This document shows positions 44,350 to 53,741 of a DNA stretch of 64,000 nt, piece after piece (the stretch's first letter is position 1; each line of letters opens with the position of its first letter). The notes under the pieces were generated by a model that made no database searches, was not told the DNA's origin, and saw only the letters and a program-made list of their open reading frames with translations. Position numbers and translations under genes: made by a program. Source of the stretch: SBAX01 sp964646605 (GTDB lineage Bacteria; Planctomycetota; Phycisphaerae; UBA1845); assembly GCA_964646605.1 (NCBI GenBank), contig CAZYEX010000082.1, positions 43,550-107,549 on the forward strand, read 5' to 3'.

Positions 44350-46248
44350 CTACGGCTTCTTTCCCGTGTAGCGCTCCTGGGCCGCTTCGATGATTCGCTC
44401 CAGCAGTTCGGCATAGCGCCATCCCGCATACGTGGCCATGAAGTTGAGCTTCCCGTCCCAGCACCAACCCGGATTGGGATTGACCTCCAGCAACTTGATC
44501 TCCCCCTCCGCGTCCGTGCGGAAGTCGAAGCGGGCGTAGTCGCGGCACTCCAAGCGCTCGAACAGGCGCAGCGAATAGTCGGACAGTTTCCGCCGCACCT
44601 CCTCGTCCACCCTGGCTTCGTGGTACTTGATTTGGGTCCAGTAGGGCGAGTCGGGAATCCACTTGGATTCATAGCCCAGAATGGGCGGCAGATTGGGGTC
44701 CAATCCACGATAATCGACTTCCAAGGGCGGCAACGTGCGGCACGTCAAACCGGGATTGCCGATGACGGCCACGCTGTATTCCGTGCCCGATAGAAACTCC
44801 TGAATCAGCGCCGGGCGGTCGGGTAGTTCGAGGCGCAGCTTCTCCAGATAGCTCATCAATTCCTCCGGCGAGCGGACGACGGAGTCTTGGCGAATGCCGA
44901 TGCTGCTGTCGCCGTAGTTGGGTTTCACCAGTGCGGGGAAAGCCGAGGGTAGAGTCGCGGCCTGATCGTCCGGGTCATAATAGGTCTCCAGGGGAACCGG
45001 AAGGTCCAGCCCCGAGGCGATGGCCCGAATCAGCGCCTTGTTGTAACAGAGCCCCAAGCACGTCGGACCCGCGCCAGTGAACGGAATTCGTTGCAGCTCG
45101 AGCACGGCGGGAACGTGCAGTTCGAGAAAGGCGTTGTTGTTGTACCCTTCGTCGCAGAGGTTGAGGACCATCTGCGGGGGGTTGGCGCGAAGCTCGGACA
45201 TCAGCGAGGCGTGGTTGTCCAGATAGGTGAATTCGTAATCGTGCAGTTCCGCGAGGGCCTCCTTCAGGCGCTGGATGGTCTCGAAGTCCTCGGCGTTGAA
45301 CTGCCCGTCGCGCTTGACCGTGTCGGGCAGTCGGGGGTCGCCCAGAACCACGGTGATGCGCGAAAACAACGGCGCCTTTTTACGAACCACGACCGCTTTG
45401 CGCGGGGCTTGGGCGGTGATGAACACCCGTTGGGCGAGCATCCCCAGGTCCTGCTTGCGGTCCGACTCGGTGATGAGCGAGTCGTGCAGACGCACGTTCA
45501 CGAACCCCACGCGCTCCAGCATGTGCGTGATTTCGGTCTTGGTATAAAGGCGCTCGGCGTAAAACTGGTCGGCGATGACGCCCTTTTCGGCGTGGACCAC
45601 GACCTCGCGCGAGACCAGACGAGCGCTGTCGGAGGTCAGGGAGCGCTCCCGGCAGACGAATTGGTTCTGGTCGATCCATTCCCACGACCGTCGTTCGAAG
45701 TTGGTGCGCAACCACTCCCCGTCGGCCAGGTCCAAGGCCACGGTTCCGCCCGAGCGTAGGACGCGGATGACCCCCAACATCACCGCGACGTCGTCCTCCT
45801 CGCGGTCGAAGTATCCGAAGGAATTGCCCATCAACGCGACGCAGTGGAATGAATCTTCCGGAAAACGGAAGCGCCGCGCGTCCCCCTCGTGGAAGCTGAC
45901 GGCCAGTCCTTTTTCCTTGGCCCGCTTTCGAGCCAGGCGGATGAGATACCGCGAGCGATCGAAACCCGACACGGATTTGAATCCCCGCCGAGCGAGTTCC
46001 AGGCAATGTCGTCCCTGTCCGCAGCAGAGATCGAGGATGCGGTCGTTGGGCTCCAGACCGGCGGCGTGGATGAGCAGGTCCACCTCACGGAAGGTGTTGC
46101 GTTCGTTCTCGACCACGTCGCCGTCGGTCTTGAGGTAGATGGAGTTGAAAAGCGTACGCCACCAATCCGAGGGCAGGTGGCGTTCCAGGTCGGGGATGGG
46201 TCCTACGGTCCTGGGGGTCGGCATTACGGGTGCGGCCGTCTTGGCCAT
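44350..46248 (-). CDS. SAM methyltransferase fused to D-Ala-D-Ala ligase-like ATP-grasp
   Basis: A 632-aa cytosolic fusion. The ATG at 46248 has GGAGG 8 nt upstream; a longer in-frame start at 46515 lacks one. Residues 1-285 form a class I methyltransferase with the SAM motif LDLCCGQG (72-79) and FPEDSFHCVALMGNSFGYF further on. Residues about 300-632 resemble D-alanine-D-alanine ligase ATP-grasp proteins: LNLCDEGYNNNAFLE, IPFTGAGPTCLGLCYNK, FPALVKPNYGDSSIGI and the Mg-binding LLEVNPNPG (586-594). The fusion suggests one enzyme that methylates a compound and ligates it, or two steps of one pathway. Substrate unknown; no biosynthetic neighbours. Confidence 0.85.
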   Translation of the reverse strand: MAKTAAPVMPTPRTVGPIPDLERHLPSDWWRTLFNSIYLKTDGDVVENERNTFREVDLLIHAAGLEPNDRILDLCCGQGRHCLELARRGFKSVSGFDRSRYLIRLARKRAKEKGLAVSFHEGDARRFRFPEDSFHCVALMGNSFGYFDREEDDVAVMLGVIRVLRSGGTVALDLADGEWLRTNFERRSWEWIDQNQFVCRERSLTSDSARLVSREVVVHAEKGVIADQFYAERLYTKTEITHMLERVGFVNVRLHDSLITESDRKQDLGMLAQRVFITAQAPRKAVVVRKKAPLFSRITVVLGDPRLPDTVKRDGQFNAEDFETIQRLKEALAELHDYEFTYLDNHASLMSELRANPPQMVLNLCDEGYNNNAFLELHVPAVLELQRIPFTGAGPTCLGLCYNKALIRAIASGLDLPVPLETYYDPDDQAATLPSAFPALVKPNYGDSSIGIRQDSVVRSPEELMSYLEKLRLELPDRPALIQEFLSGTEYSVAVIGNPGLTCRTLPPLEVDYRGLDPNLPPILGYESKWIPDSPYWTQIKYHEARVDEEVRRKLSDYSLRLFERLECRDYARFDFRTDAEGEIKLLEVNPNPGWCWDGKLNFMATYAGWRYAELLERIIEAAQERYTGKKP

Positions 46249-46479
46249 TGATTTCGCCTCCGAGTCGCCGGCGGGGCGACATCTTCGCCCTGAGCACCGA
46301 CTACTTCGATTATACGTTTGTATGTCCGCGGCGCAGCGTTGCAAGATCGCAGCGGACGTTTTTACGCGCCCGGCGCGGAAATCGATGCTTCCCTGCGGAC
46401 TCCTCGTCTGGTAAGATGCCCTCGTTGGCATCGAACAGGCCAGGGGGGGCCCGGCCTTCCAACGTGGGGAGAAACAAAC

Positions 46480-49400
46480 ATGCCGCTTCGTCGATTCGGG
46501 TTGGTTGCCGGACAAGTCACAATCCTTTCGCTCGCCGCGTGGGGCTGGGTGCGACCGTCGGCCTCGGTCGGTGAGGTGCCGGCGGCGCCACGTGCGACCG
46601 AGATCACCGGATTGTCGTCGAACGGACCCTTGCCCGCCGCCGAGGCCGCCCCCGTTTCGGGCGTGACGCGAATTACTCTCGACGACGAAGCTTTGCTAGA
46701 CGCTGGAAGGCACGACGGGAAGGTCAGCCTGGGCGACGTCCGGTTGCCGGGCAATGCCGCTGCCGTGGTTTTGGACCTCCGGCCGCTACGAGTGGTAGGA
46801 CCGAAAACCAGGGTCGTCGTGGGTCAACCGGACGGGGTCGACGTCGTTTTTCCCTTCGACGCGTCGCAAGTCCACGTGTTCCAGGGACAGATCCGGGGGC
46901 TCGCGGAATCGAACGTCGTCTTGTTCCGATCCCCACGGAGGGTCACCGGACACATTTCTCTCGGCGGTTCCGGGGCTCGGTATCGGCTCACCAACCTCGA
47001 TGGCCTGGGTCGTCGCTTGCCCCCCGGACAGGCCGACGTGTACCCCGACACATCGGGCAGCGGCGAACCCCTCCCGGGCGTTCCCCTTTGTGGTCTGGGA
47101 TCGCGGTCCACGGTGGCCGGTTGCTGTGCCGAACCCGCCCCCGCCCCCGGACTCACCTTCAACAAGCGGATCCGCAACGTCGAGATCGCCATCGAAACCG
47201 ATTACGACCTGTATGAGAACTTCAACGACATAGGCGCCACGACCGACTACATCGTTGAGCTTTTCGCCCGAGTCAACGCCATTTTCTTGCGCGACATCGA
47301 CGCCCGCTTCGAAGTCGTGTTCATGCGTGTCTTTAACAACCCCGCGGCCGAACCGGCGTTCATGAACCAGGCCGACCCCCTGAATGGCTATGTGAGTTTC
47401 TGGAACACCACCATGGCGGGTGTGGCCCGCGACACGGGAACGTTCCTCAGCGGTCGGCGGAACCTACCCTACGGCGGGGTCGCCTACCTGGGCGGCGTCT
47501 GCACGAATTTCGGATACTGCATTTGCGGATACCTGAGCGGTTTCCCGAACCCTGCGTTTCCCAATACGGGCGAATACGACGTGGAGGTGACCGCTCACGA
47601 ACTGGGGCACAACTTCGACGCCTGCCACACTCCGGATTACTGCCCGCAAATTGATCGCTGCTTTCCCCTGCCGGCATTCCCGCAGCGCGGCACTCTGATG
47701 AGCTATTGCTCCCAAACCGTCAGCGGCGGGGACCTTGTCGCGGAGGACTGGTATCACACCCGGCTGCGGCGGGTCATGCGAAACTTCATCGAGCTAGGCG
47801 CAAGCTGTGTTTCCTACGACTGCAACCAGAACGGCGAGGATGACGCCTTGGACATCTCCGGCGGCGCAAGTTTGGATACCAATGGAAACGGCGTCCCCGA
47901 CGAGTGCGAGGATTGCAACGCCAACGGCGTGTTGGATCCCACGGACATCTCCCTGGGCACGAGCACGGACCTCAACGCCAACGCCGTTCCCGACGATTGC
48001 GAGCCCGACTGCAACGCCAACGCCGTTCCCGACGATCTCGACATTTCGCTGGGAACCAGCCTCGACGCCTGGGGCAACGGCGTCCCCGACGAGTGCGATC
48101 CCGACTGTGACGGTGACGGCACGCCCGATTACAACGAAATCCAGATCAACCTTGCCCTGGACATCGACCGCAACGTGGTCCTTGATGCCTGCCAGGACTG
48201 CGACAACGACGGAATCAACGACCTCGTGGAGCTGTCCGGCGCTCGGAACGCCTGGGTCGCCAGCGACGTGCTCAACTACATCGGCGAATACCACGCCGTT
48301 AGCGGGGCGCGGGTCAAGATTTCCACCGTCGGCCAAGTCAGCGGGCCGCAAGACCTCATCATCACCCCATCCAACCGCGTCCTCGTCACAAGCTCCGCGA
48401 ACAACCGCGTGGTCAGCTTCGATGCGATCACCGGCGCTTACCTGGGCGATCTCGTGGCCGCGGGCTCCGGCGGTTTGTCGTTTCCCACCGGTCTGATCCT
48501 CGCCCCCAACGGGAACCTGCTGGTCAGCAGCCGCAACACCAACAGCGTCTTGCAATACGACGGTACGAGCGGCGCGTCCCTTGGGGCCTTCGTCGCCGCG
48601 GGAGCGGGGGGATTGATCAGTCCCTTCGGTTTGACCTTCGGACCCAACGGAAACCTGTTCGTCACCAGCAACGGCAACCAAGTGCTCGAGTTCAACGGCG
48701 CCAACGGTTCCTTTGTGCGTACCTTCGTAAGCAGCGGAAACAACGGAGGGCTCAATCAAGCTCGCGGATTGCTGTTCAAACCGGACGGGAACCTGCTGGC
48801 GGCGAGCTATTTGACCGACGCCATCCTGCACTATGACGCCACGACGGGCGCATCCCTGGGCAAATGGAACAGCGGCGGCACGACCTCGGCGCTTTACCTC
48901 GACGGCCCCTGGGGTCTGCGCCTGGGACCCAACGGCAACGTCTTCTGCACCCGCGACCTGCCCGCGGTCGAGGACGGCGACCACGATCACGAACCCGATA
49001 CCGACGAGCTGCACGTCACCAGCGTGCGCGTCCTCGAGTTCGAAATCGCCAACGGAAAATACAAAGCCGCGTTCGTCGTAGGCGATGACACCGGGTTGCG
49101 TTCCCCCACGGGGTTTGCCTTCATGCCCGGGACCGGCGACTGCAATTGGAACATGCTGCAAGACGACTGCGACATCGCGCTTTGCTCGGGCGACCCCGCC
49201 TGCGGCGATTGCAACTTCAACACGCTCCTCGATGGCTGCGATCTGGCCGAAGGAAATTCAGTCGATGGCAACGCCAACGCCCTCCCCGACGAGTGCGAGC
49301 CGCCGCCCGATCCCATCGCCGATCCGCAAGGCGAGAAGACCCGCGGGCTCTCCTTCTCCGCGCCCGCCTTTTCCGTTGCCACAGGGAGCGGTCCGCAGAC

Positions 49401-50283
49401 CGCCATTCGCGTGACGATGATCGACCTGCAAAACCCGCAACCTCCCAACGCCCCGTGCTGTCCGCCGCCGGACTTCGGCTCCTTCGAGGCCGCCACTTGC
49501 ACCGCGCCTGGCGAATCCAACAACTGTGCCCGCTGGGTCGGTCGGCCCGGCGTTTTCCTCGAATCGCAGGACAGCCCGTCGGCCGGCGCCTTCAAAGCCG
49601 CACGTTTGCAATGCACACCCTACTACCACGATTGGAGCGGCGAAGGCGTCGTCCACGTCGGCGGCGGCGAAGTCGCGCCCAGTTCCGCTTTCGACGTGCA
49701 AGTGCTGACCTCGAACTGCAAGGGCAACGAGGATTTCTGCACGACCGTCTCCAACCCGGTTCGACTCCTCACCCGTCGTGCCGGCGACATCGCGGCCCCG
49801 TTCAATCCGCCCAGCACCGGGGATCAACCCGACGCCCTCGACGTGTCGGCCGGAGTCGACAAGTTCAAGAATCTCCCCGGCGCTGCCTCCAAGGCCGTCG
49901 CCCAACAACAACCCAACGTCCCCGACCTGAACGCCGACCTTAGCGCCCTGGACGTAGCCTCCGTGGTCGACAACTTCCGCGGACTGGCCTATCCGTTCTC
50001 CGGCCCCTGTGCGTGCCCTTCGACCGTCCTCTGCGGCGCGGCGGCCTGCACAGCCGATGCGGATTGCAACAGCGGATTGTGCGTGCGGGAGTGCGTCTCA
50101 GGACCCAACACCGCCCAGCCGTGTACCACCAACGGGCACTGCGGCCAGTGCCTCGGCGGCGTCCGCGCGGGATACCCGTGCGATGACGGTTCCGATTGCG
50201 CCGGCAGCGCATGCACCGTTGGCCTGTGCGGACCCGGCTCTTGCAAGGATCGCTGCGGACGCTGCAACCCCTCCGCCCCGTAA
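46480..50283 (+). CDS. Secreted reprolysin-like zinc metalloprotease with repeat domains
   Basis: A 1267-aa exported protein. The ATG at 46480 has GGGGAG 8 nt upstream. A propeptide-like region precedes the catalytic domain, which has the metzincin-type zinc site HELGHNFDACH (H373, E374, H377, H383) and a Met-turn (GTLMSYC). The HNFxxxH form is like reprolysins (M12B), with the usual Gly replaced by Asp. After it come five or six DCNxNxxPDDxDIS-type calcium loops, about six NHL-like units (GLILAPNGNLLVSS), two more calcium loops and a Cys-containing C-terminal region. No sorting tail is seen. It is transcribed divergently from the fusion gene at 44350. Confidence 0.87.
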   Translation: MPLRRFGLVAGQVTILSLAAWGWVRPSASVGEVPAAPRATEITGLSSNGPLPAAEAAPVSGVTRITLDDEALLDAGRHDGKVSLGDVRLPGNAAAVVLDLRPLRVVGPKTRVVVGQPDGVDVVFPFDASQVHVFQGQIRGLAESNVVLFRSPRRVTGHISLGGSGARYRLTNLDGLGRRLPPGQADVYPDTSGSGEPLPGVPLCGLGSRSTVAGCCAEPAPAPGLTFNKRIRNVEIAIETDYDLYENFNDIGATTDYIVELFARVNAIFLRDIDARFEVVFMRVFNNPAAEPAFMNQADPLNGYVSFWNTTMAGVARDTGTFLSGRRNLPYGGVAYLGGVCTNFGYCICGYLSGFPNPAFPNTGEYDVEVTAHELGHNFDACHTPDYCPQIDRCFPLPAFPQRGTLMSYCSQTVSGGDLVAEDWYHTRLRRVMRNFIELGASCVSYDCNQNGEDDALDISGGASLDTNGNGVPDECEDCNANGVLDPTDISLGTSTDLNANAVPDDCEPDCNANAVPDDLDISLGTSLDAWGNGVPDECDPDCDGDGTPDYNEIQINLALDIDRNVVLDACQDCDNDGINDLVELSGARNAWVASDVLNYIGEYHAVSGARVKISTVGQVSGPQDLIITPSNRVLVTSSANNRVVSFDAITGAYLGDLVAAGSGGLSFPTGLILAPNGNLLVSSRNTNSVLQYDGTSGASLGAFVAAGAGGLISPFGLTFGPNGNLFVTSNGNQVLEFNGANGSFVRTFVSSGNNGGLNQARGLLFKPDGNLLAASYLTDAILHYDATTGASLGKWNSGGTTSALYLDGPWGLRLGPNGNVFCTRDLPAVEDGDHDHEPDTDELHVTSVRVLEFEIANGKYKAAFVVGDDTGLRSPTGFAFMPGTGDCNWNMLQDDCDIALCSGDPACGDCNFNTLLDGCDLAEGNSVDGNANALPDECEPPPDPIADPQGEKTRGLSFSAPAFSVATGSGPQTAIRVTMIDLQNPQPPNAPCCPPPDFGSFEAATCTAPGESNNCARWVGRPGVFLESQDSPSAGAFKAARLQCTPYYHDWSGEGVVHVGGGEVAPSSAFDVQVLTSNCKGNEDFCTTVSNPVRLLTRRAGDIAAPFNPPSTGDQPDALDVSAGVDKFKNLPGAASKAVAQQQPNVPDLNADLSALDVASVVDNFRGLAYPFSGPCACPSTVLCGAAACTADADCNSGLCVRECVSGPNTAQPCTTNGHCGQCLGGVRAGYPCDDGSDCAGSACTVGLCGPGSCKDRCGRCNPSAP

Positions 50284-50406
50284 CCCGACTGATCGCGGTC
50301 GAACACCGCGCAATCAGAACCGCGACCGACAAGGGCGCGGCCGTAGCGCCAACCCTCGTGTGCGGCGCTTCGTCCCGTCAGAAACGAAGGGATCAGGCCC
50401 CGAAGG

Positions 50407-51915
50407 ATGAGCGACACCCCCACAACCCCCATCCCTTTCCTCCCCCGTCAACAAGAACCCGTTTACCGTCGCGCCGGACGCGAATGCGCAAAGAAATCCC
50501 CGGCATCGAAGGCATGGGCCCATGCCCTTGTGTCCGAGCCGGCCAAAAGAGAATCTCCGCCCATGCAGTTCGCGGAACCGGATTTCCTTCAAGGGTTTGT
50601 CACACCGGTCGAGGAGGCCCTCTTCGCGCGCGAACATCCCCCGGATCAGCCCCTTGCAGGATGGCCGCCGGGGCCTGAGTTCGGATGGCATCTCCGCGAT
50701 GCATTCTCCCAATTGGCTGCAGCGAGGACTTTGGTCGGGGCCCCGGCGGGCAATCGAGTGCGGATCGGGATTCTGGATACCGGGTACGACCCCGAACACA
50801 AATCCCGGCCGGCCCGCGTTCTCATGAATTTCGATCGTGATTTCGCGGATGACGACTTCGACGCCGCCGACCCCGGAGTGCATGGGCCGGCGGACCAGCC
50901 CGGGCACGGAACCGCAACCCTTGCGTTGCTGGCTGGGGATCGCGTCAGGCCCCGGCATTTTCCTGAATTCGATGAGCCTCTTGGTGGTGCGCCGTTCGCT
51001 GAGGTCATTCCGATTCGCATTGCCAACTCCGTCATTCACTTTTTCAGCAGTTCGATGGCCGACGGTATCGAGTACGCGACGGCCAACGGTTGTCAGGTCA
51101 TCTCGATCAGCATGGGTGGAGTTCCAACCCGACGTTGGGCGCAAGCCGTGAACGCCGCGTACGACGCGGGAGTCGTCATCGTGGCGGCGGCTGGAAACAA
51201 CTTCGGGGGGTTTCCCACGCGGGAGATCGTTTGGCCGGCGAGGTTCCGCCGTGTGATCGCGGTGTGCGGGGCGACGGCCGAAAAAACACCCTACTTCCAA
51301 GCTGATTCTCTGGGCATGCAGGGGAACTTCGGACCGCCGGGCAAAATGCAAACCGCGATGGCAGCCTATACCCCCAATATGGCCTGGGCCCAATTGGGGG
51401 CCGAAGATGTTGTCCGTCGCGACGGAGCGGGAACTTCGTCGGCGACGCCTCAAGTCGCGGCGGCCGCTGCGCTTTGGCTACAGCATCGGAATACTCCGGA
51501 CGGAGCCCAACCGTGGCAGCAAGCCGAGGCCGTGCGGCACGCGCTCTTCACGTCGGCGGACGAAAGCCGGAACGATCGGGAGCACTTCGGGCAGGGACTG
51601 CTTCGCGCGAAAGATGCACTCGGTGTCGCGTTCGACACCTCACGCGCCAAGACCAAGAAGGACGCGGTCTGGTTCCCGATGCTCAATCTGCTTGCCGGGT
51701 TCGATCGTCTGCCGGAGCCCCAACGTCGGATGCTCGAGGTTGAAGCCTCGCAGCTCGTTTTCGACCTTCCGGACCTGGGACAGATGGTCGAGGCCGCGGA
51801 GGTGGATCCCCGACAACTCTCCAATCAGGATGTCCAGCGGATTCTGAAAGCCCTTGACGCTCACCGCGGGGTCTCGAAGACCCTGCGTAAGTTCCTGGCC
51901 GCGGCTCGCGTGTAG
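50407..51915 (+). CDS. S8 family (subtilisin-like) serine peptidase
   Basis: A 502-aa peptidase. The triad is D124 (ILDTGYD), H167 (GHGTAT) and S344 (AGTSSATP), with the oxyanion-hole Asn in AAAGNNFGG. Unlike its secreted neighbours it has no signal peptide, and the N-terminal 90 residues are unlike a classical propeptide. The C-terminal 100 residues are helical and charged (LPDLGQMVEAAEVDPRQLS). It may act in the cytosol. Its stop codon lies 7 bp from the breakpoint of the truncated E1-beta gene. Confidence 0.85.
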   Translation: MSDTPTTPIPFLPRQQEPVYRRAGRECAKKSPASKAWAHALVSEPAKRESPPMQFAEPDFLQGFVTPVEEALFAREHPPDQPLAGWPPGPEFGWHLRDAFSQLAAARTLVGAPAGNRVRIGILDTGYDPEHKSRPARVLMNFDRDFADDDFDAADPGVHGPADQPGHGTATLALLAGDRVRPRHFPEFDEPLGGAPFAEVIPIRIANSVIHFFSSSMADGIEYATANGCQVISISMGGVPTRRWAQAVNAAYDAGVVIVAAAGNNFGGFPTREIVWPARFRRVIAVCGATAEKTPYFQADSLGMQGNFGPPGKMQTAMAAYTPNMAWAQLGAEDVVRRDGAGTSSATPQVAAAAALWLQHRNTPDGAQPWQQAEAVRHALFTSADESRNDREHFGQGLLRAKDALGVAFDTSRAKTKKDAVWFPMLNLLAGFDRLPEPQRRMLEVEASQLVFDLPDLGQMVEAAEVDPRQLSNQDVQRILKALDAHRGVSKTLRKFLAAARV

Positions 51916-52343
51916 CGCCGCGGCGTGTGGGCGTAGTAGGCCTCTCGGCTTTCGCTGTGATGCTCGACGGCGCGGATGCCGCCTCCGTAGGGCATGCGGA
52001 TGACCATCTGCAACCCGAACCTGCCCCGGGTGCGATTGCGAAAACGCGATACGTGTTGCTCGACCTGGTGGAAGGCTTGGTAGAAGAACCCGGAGAACTG
52101 CATCTCCGCAACGGGGATCAGGCCGTAGAGAGCCATCCCGATCGCGCCGCCTGCAATGGCTCCTTCGGCCAGGGGCGTGTCGATAGCCCGTTTGTCGCCG
52201 TAGCGCTTGAGCAGATCGGCCGTGACGCGAAAGACTCCTTCGTCCTTGCCGATGTCCTGGCCGAGGAGGACCACCCGGTCGTCTTGGCGCAGAGCCTCGT
52301 CCAAGGCTCGGTTCACCGCGGAAACCATGTTAGGTTGGGCCAT
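51916..52343 (-). pseudogene. pdhB: Truncated 2-oxoacid dehydrogenase E1-beta
   Basis: The first 130 residues match pyruvate dehydrogenase E1-beta very well: MVSAVNRALDEALRQDDRVVLLGQDIGKDEG, the TPLAEGAIAGGAIGMALYG region and MPYGGGIRAVEHHSESREAYYAHTP. A normal chain of about 325 aa should continue with GLKVV-type sequence. Here the frame instead reads into the end of the neighbouring peptidase gene on the opposite strand and stops near 51861. The break is within ten bases of 51925. No E1-alpha gene is upstream. It is probably a non-functional fragment left by rearrangement. Confidence 0.8.
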
Positions 52344-52574
52344 ACGTTGTTCCCGTTAGCTTGCCGGTTTTTTGCCCGGCAGAAGGGGACTATGCTAGAC
52401 CGCAAAGCAACGGGAAAGCCATCGTAGGTAGGTTCGATAACCCACCCCTACGCAAATGGACTCCAATCACAGCTCCGCCGATAACGTCGTGAAGGGTGTG
52501 TGTACAGACCACGTTCCGTCGGGGTTTTTTGTGTTGGCAACGCCGTTCCAATTTTCACGAAAGGCGGTGGCCGA

Positions 52575-53120
52575 GTGGGTCCGCGCCTGGCGCATCTTTT
52601 CGCGCCCTACGCGCTTGGATTTAGCCTCGTCGAGATGATCATCGTTGTGGTGATTATCGGGATTATCGCGGCCATCGCCGTTCCGCGCTTGTCGTCGGGG
52701 GCGCGAGGAGCCGATGAGTCGGCGCTGATCGGCGACCTGTCGGCCATGCGACGGTCGATTGATATCTACGCCGCCGAGCACGGCGGGAAGTTCCCCGGAG
52801 CCAAGCCGGATGGAGGAAGTGGGGCAGCCAATTCGGTCACGGCTTTCATAACTCAAATGACGAAATACACGAATGGTGGCGGAAGGGTATCGGATATACG
52901 TGACGGGGGGCATGTCTACGGTCCCTATCTGCGCACCATCCCACCGATCCCGGTCGGTCCCAACAAAGGCAACACGACCATTGCCATCGACAAGGACAAC
53001 TCACCGCCGCTGGTGACCGCCAGCACGGGAGGCTGGGTCTACAACCCCACGACCGGTGAGATCATCGCCAACTGCGACAAAGCCAATATGGCTGGCACTC
53101 GGGCGTATGACGAGTATTGA
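52575..53120 (+). CDS. Prepilin-like protein (type II pseudopilin)
   Basis: A 181-aa protein from the GTG at 52575 (AAGGCGG upstream); an earlier GTG at 52500 would lengthen the leader by 25 residues. The prepilin site G-FSLVEMIIVVVIIGIIAAIAV sits after a leader of about 14 residues with Glu at +5. The body carries SALIGDLSAMRRSIDIYAAEH, a typical GspG-like second helix, and a C-terminal Gly/Pro/Asn-rich domain with GPYLRTIPP and GWVYNPTTGEI. It is a stand-alone GspG-like pseudopilin with no secretion genes adjacent. Confidence 0.85.
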   Translation: MGPRLAHLFAPYALGFSLVEMIIVVVIIGIIAAIAVPRLSSGARGADESALIGDLSAMRRSIDIYAAEHGGKFPGAKPDGGSGAANSVTAFITQMTKYTNGGGRVSDIRDGGHVYGPYLRTIPPIPVGPNKGNTTIAIDKDNSPPLVTASTGGWVYNPTTGEIIANCDKANMAGTRAYDEY

Positions 53121-53741
53121 AGAACGCGCTGCTCATCCGCTCTGATCGGTGAACGTAGCAGTTTCGACTTTGTACAGCGGCATCTCGGAGCGCTCGGTCC
53201 AACGCGGCCAAAGCCCCCGCCAAGTCATCGTAGCTCAGGTCATCGACCCGATATTCGTTTTATCCATTGCCGTCTCGGCCAAGTCGTCGAAGTCCGGCGC
53301 TCGGGCGCTCCGCTTGCGCTTGGAGCACGTACGGAACCCTCTGTCGGTGCGTCACGACGGTGAAGACGGACGTCCCGCCGGATGCGAATGGGCGAAGAAA
53401 TCGAGGCATCGGAGGTACGGGCCCATCCCCCGACCTACATCTCTTAGATCGTCATCAAGTCCGTTTCGGCGGAGCAGCGTCCACGCCGACCGCCGCGTCG
53501 GGATATCCGTCGAGGGAGGGTGCAGGCGACCCGACGACAGCCGCCCCGGCTGTGGCCTTGTACACTATCGGACGCGATGTCCTGTTCGACGCGACGGCAC
53601 GAGAAATCACTGACCCGGCGTTTCTCATGCTTCGTTCCATATCCGAAACTGGCTAAGGAGGTGTCCCTACGAGCTTTCGACCGATATCCCTGCGGCATCG
53701 GCCCCTCCGCGGCAGGCTGTTTTGAACCCGACGGGCCGTCC
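53121..53741. other. Region upstream of the PilZ gene
   Basis: About 620 bp. A plus-strand frame ending in TAA at 53656 (from an ATG at 53267, 129 aa) has good codon bias near its end (ALYTIGRDVLFDATAREITD) and could be a small gene or a fragment, but I recognise no family. A 55-bp stretch at 53374-53430 resembles 50476-50530. AAGGAGGTG at 53655-53663 follows the stop. Confidence 0.4.
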
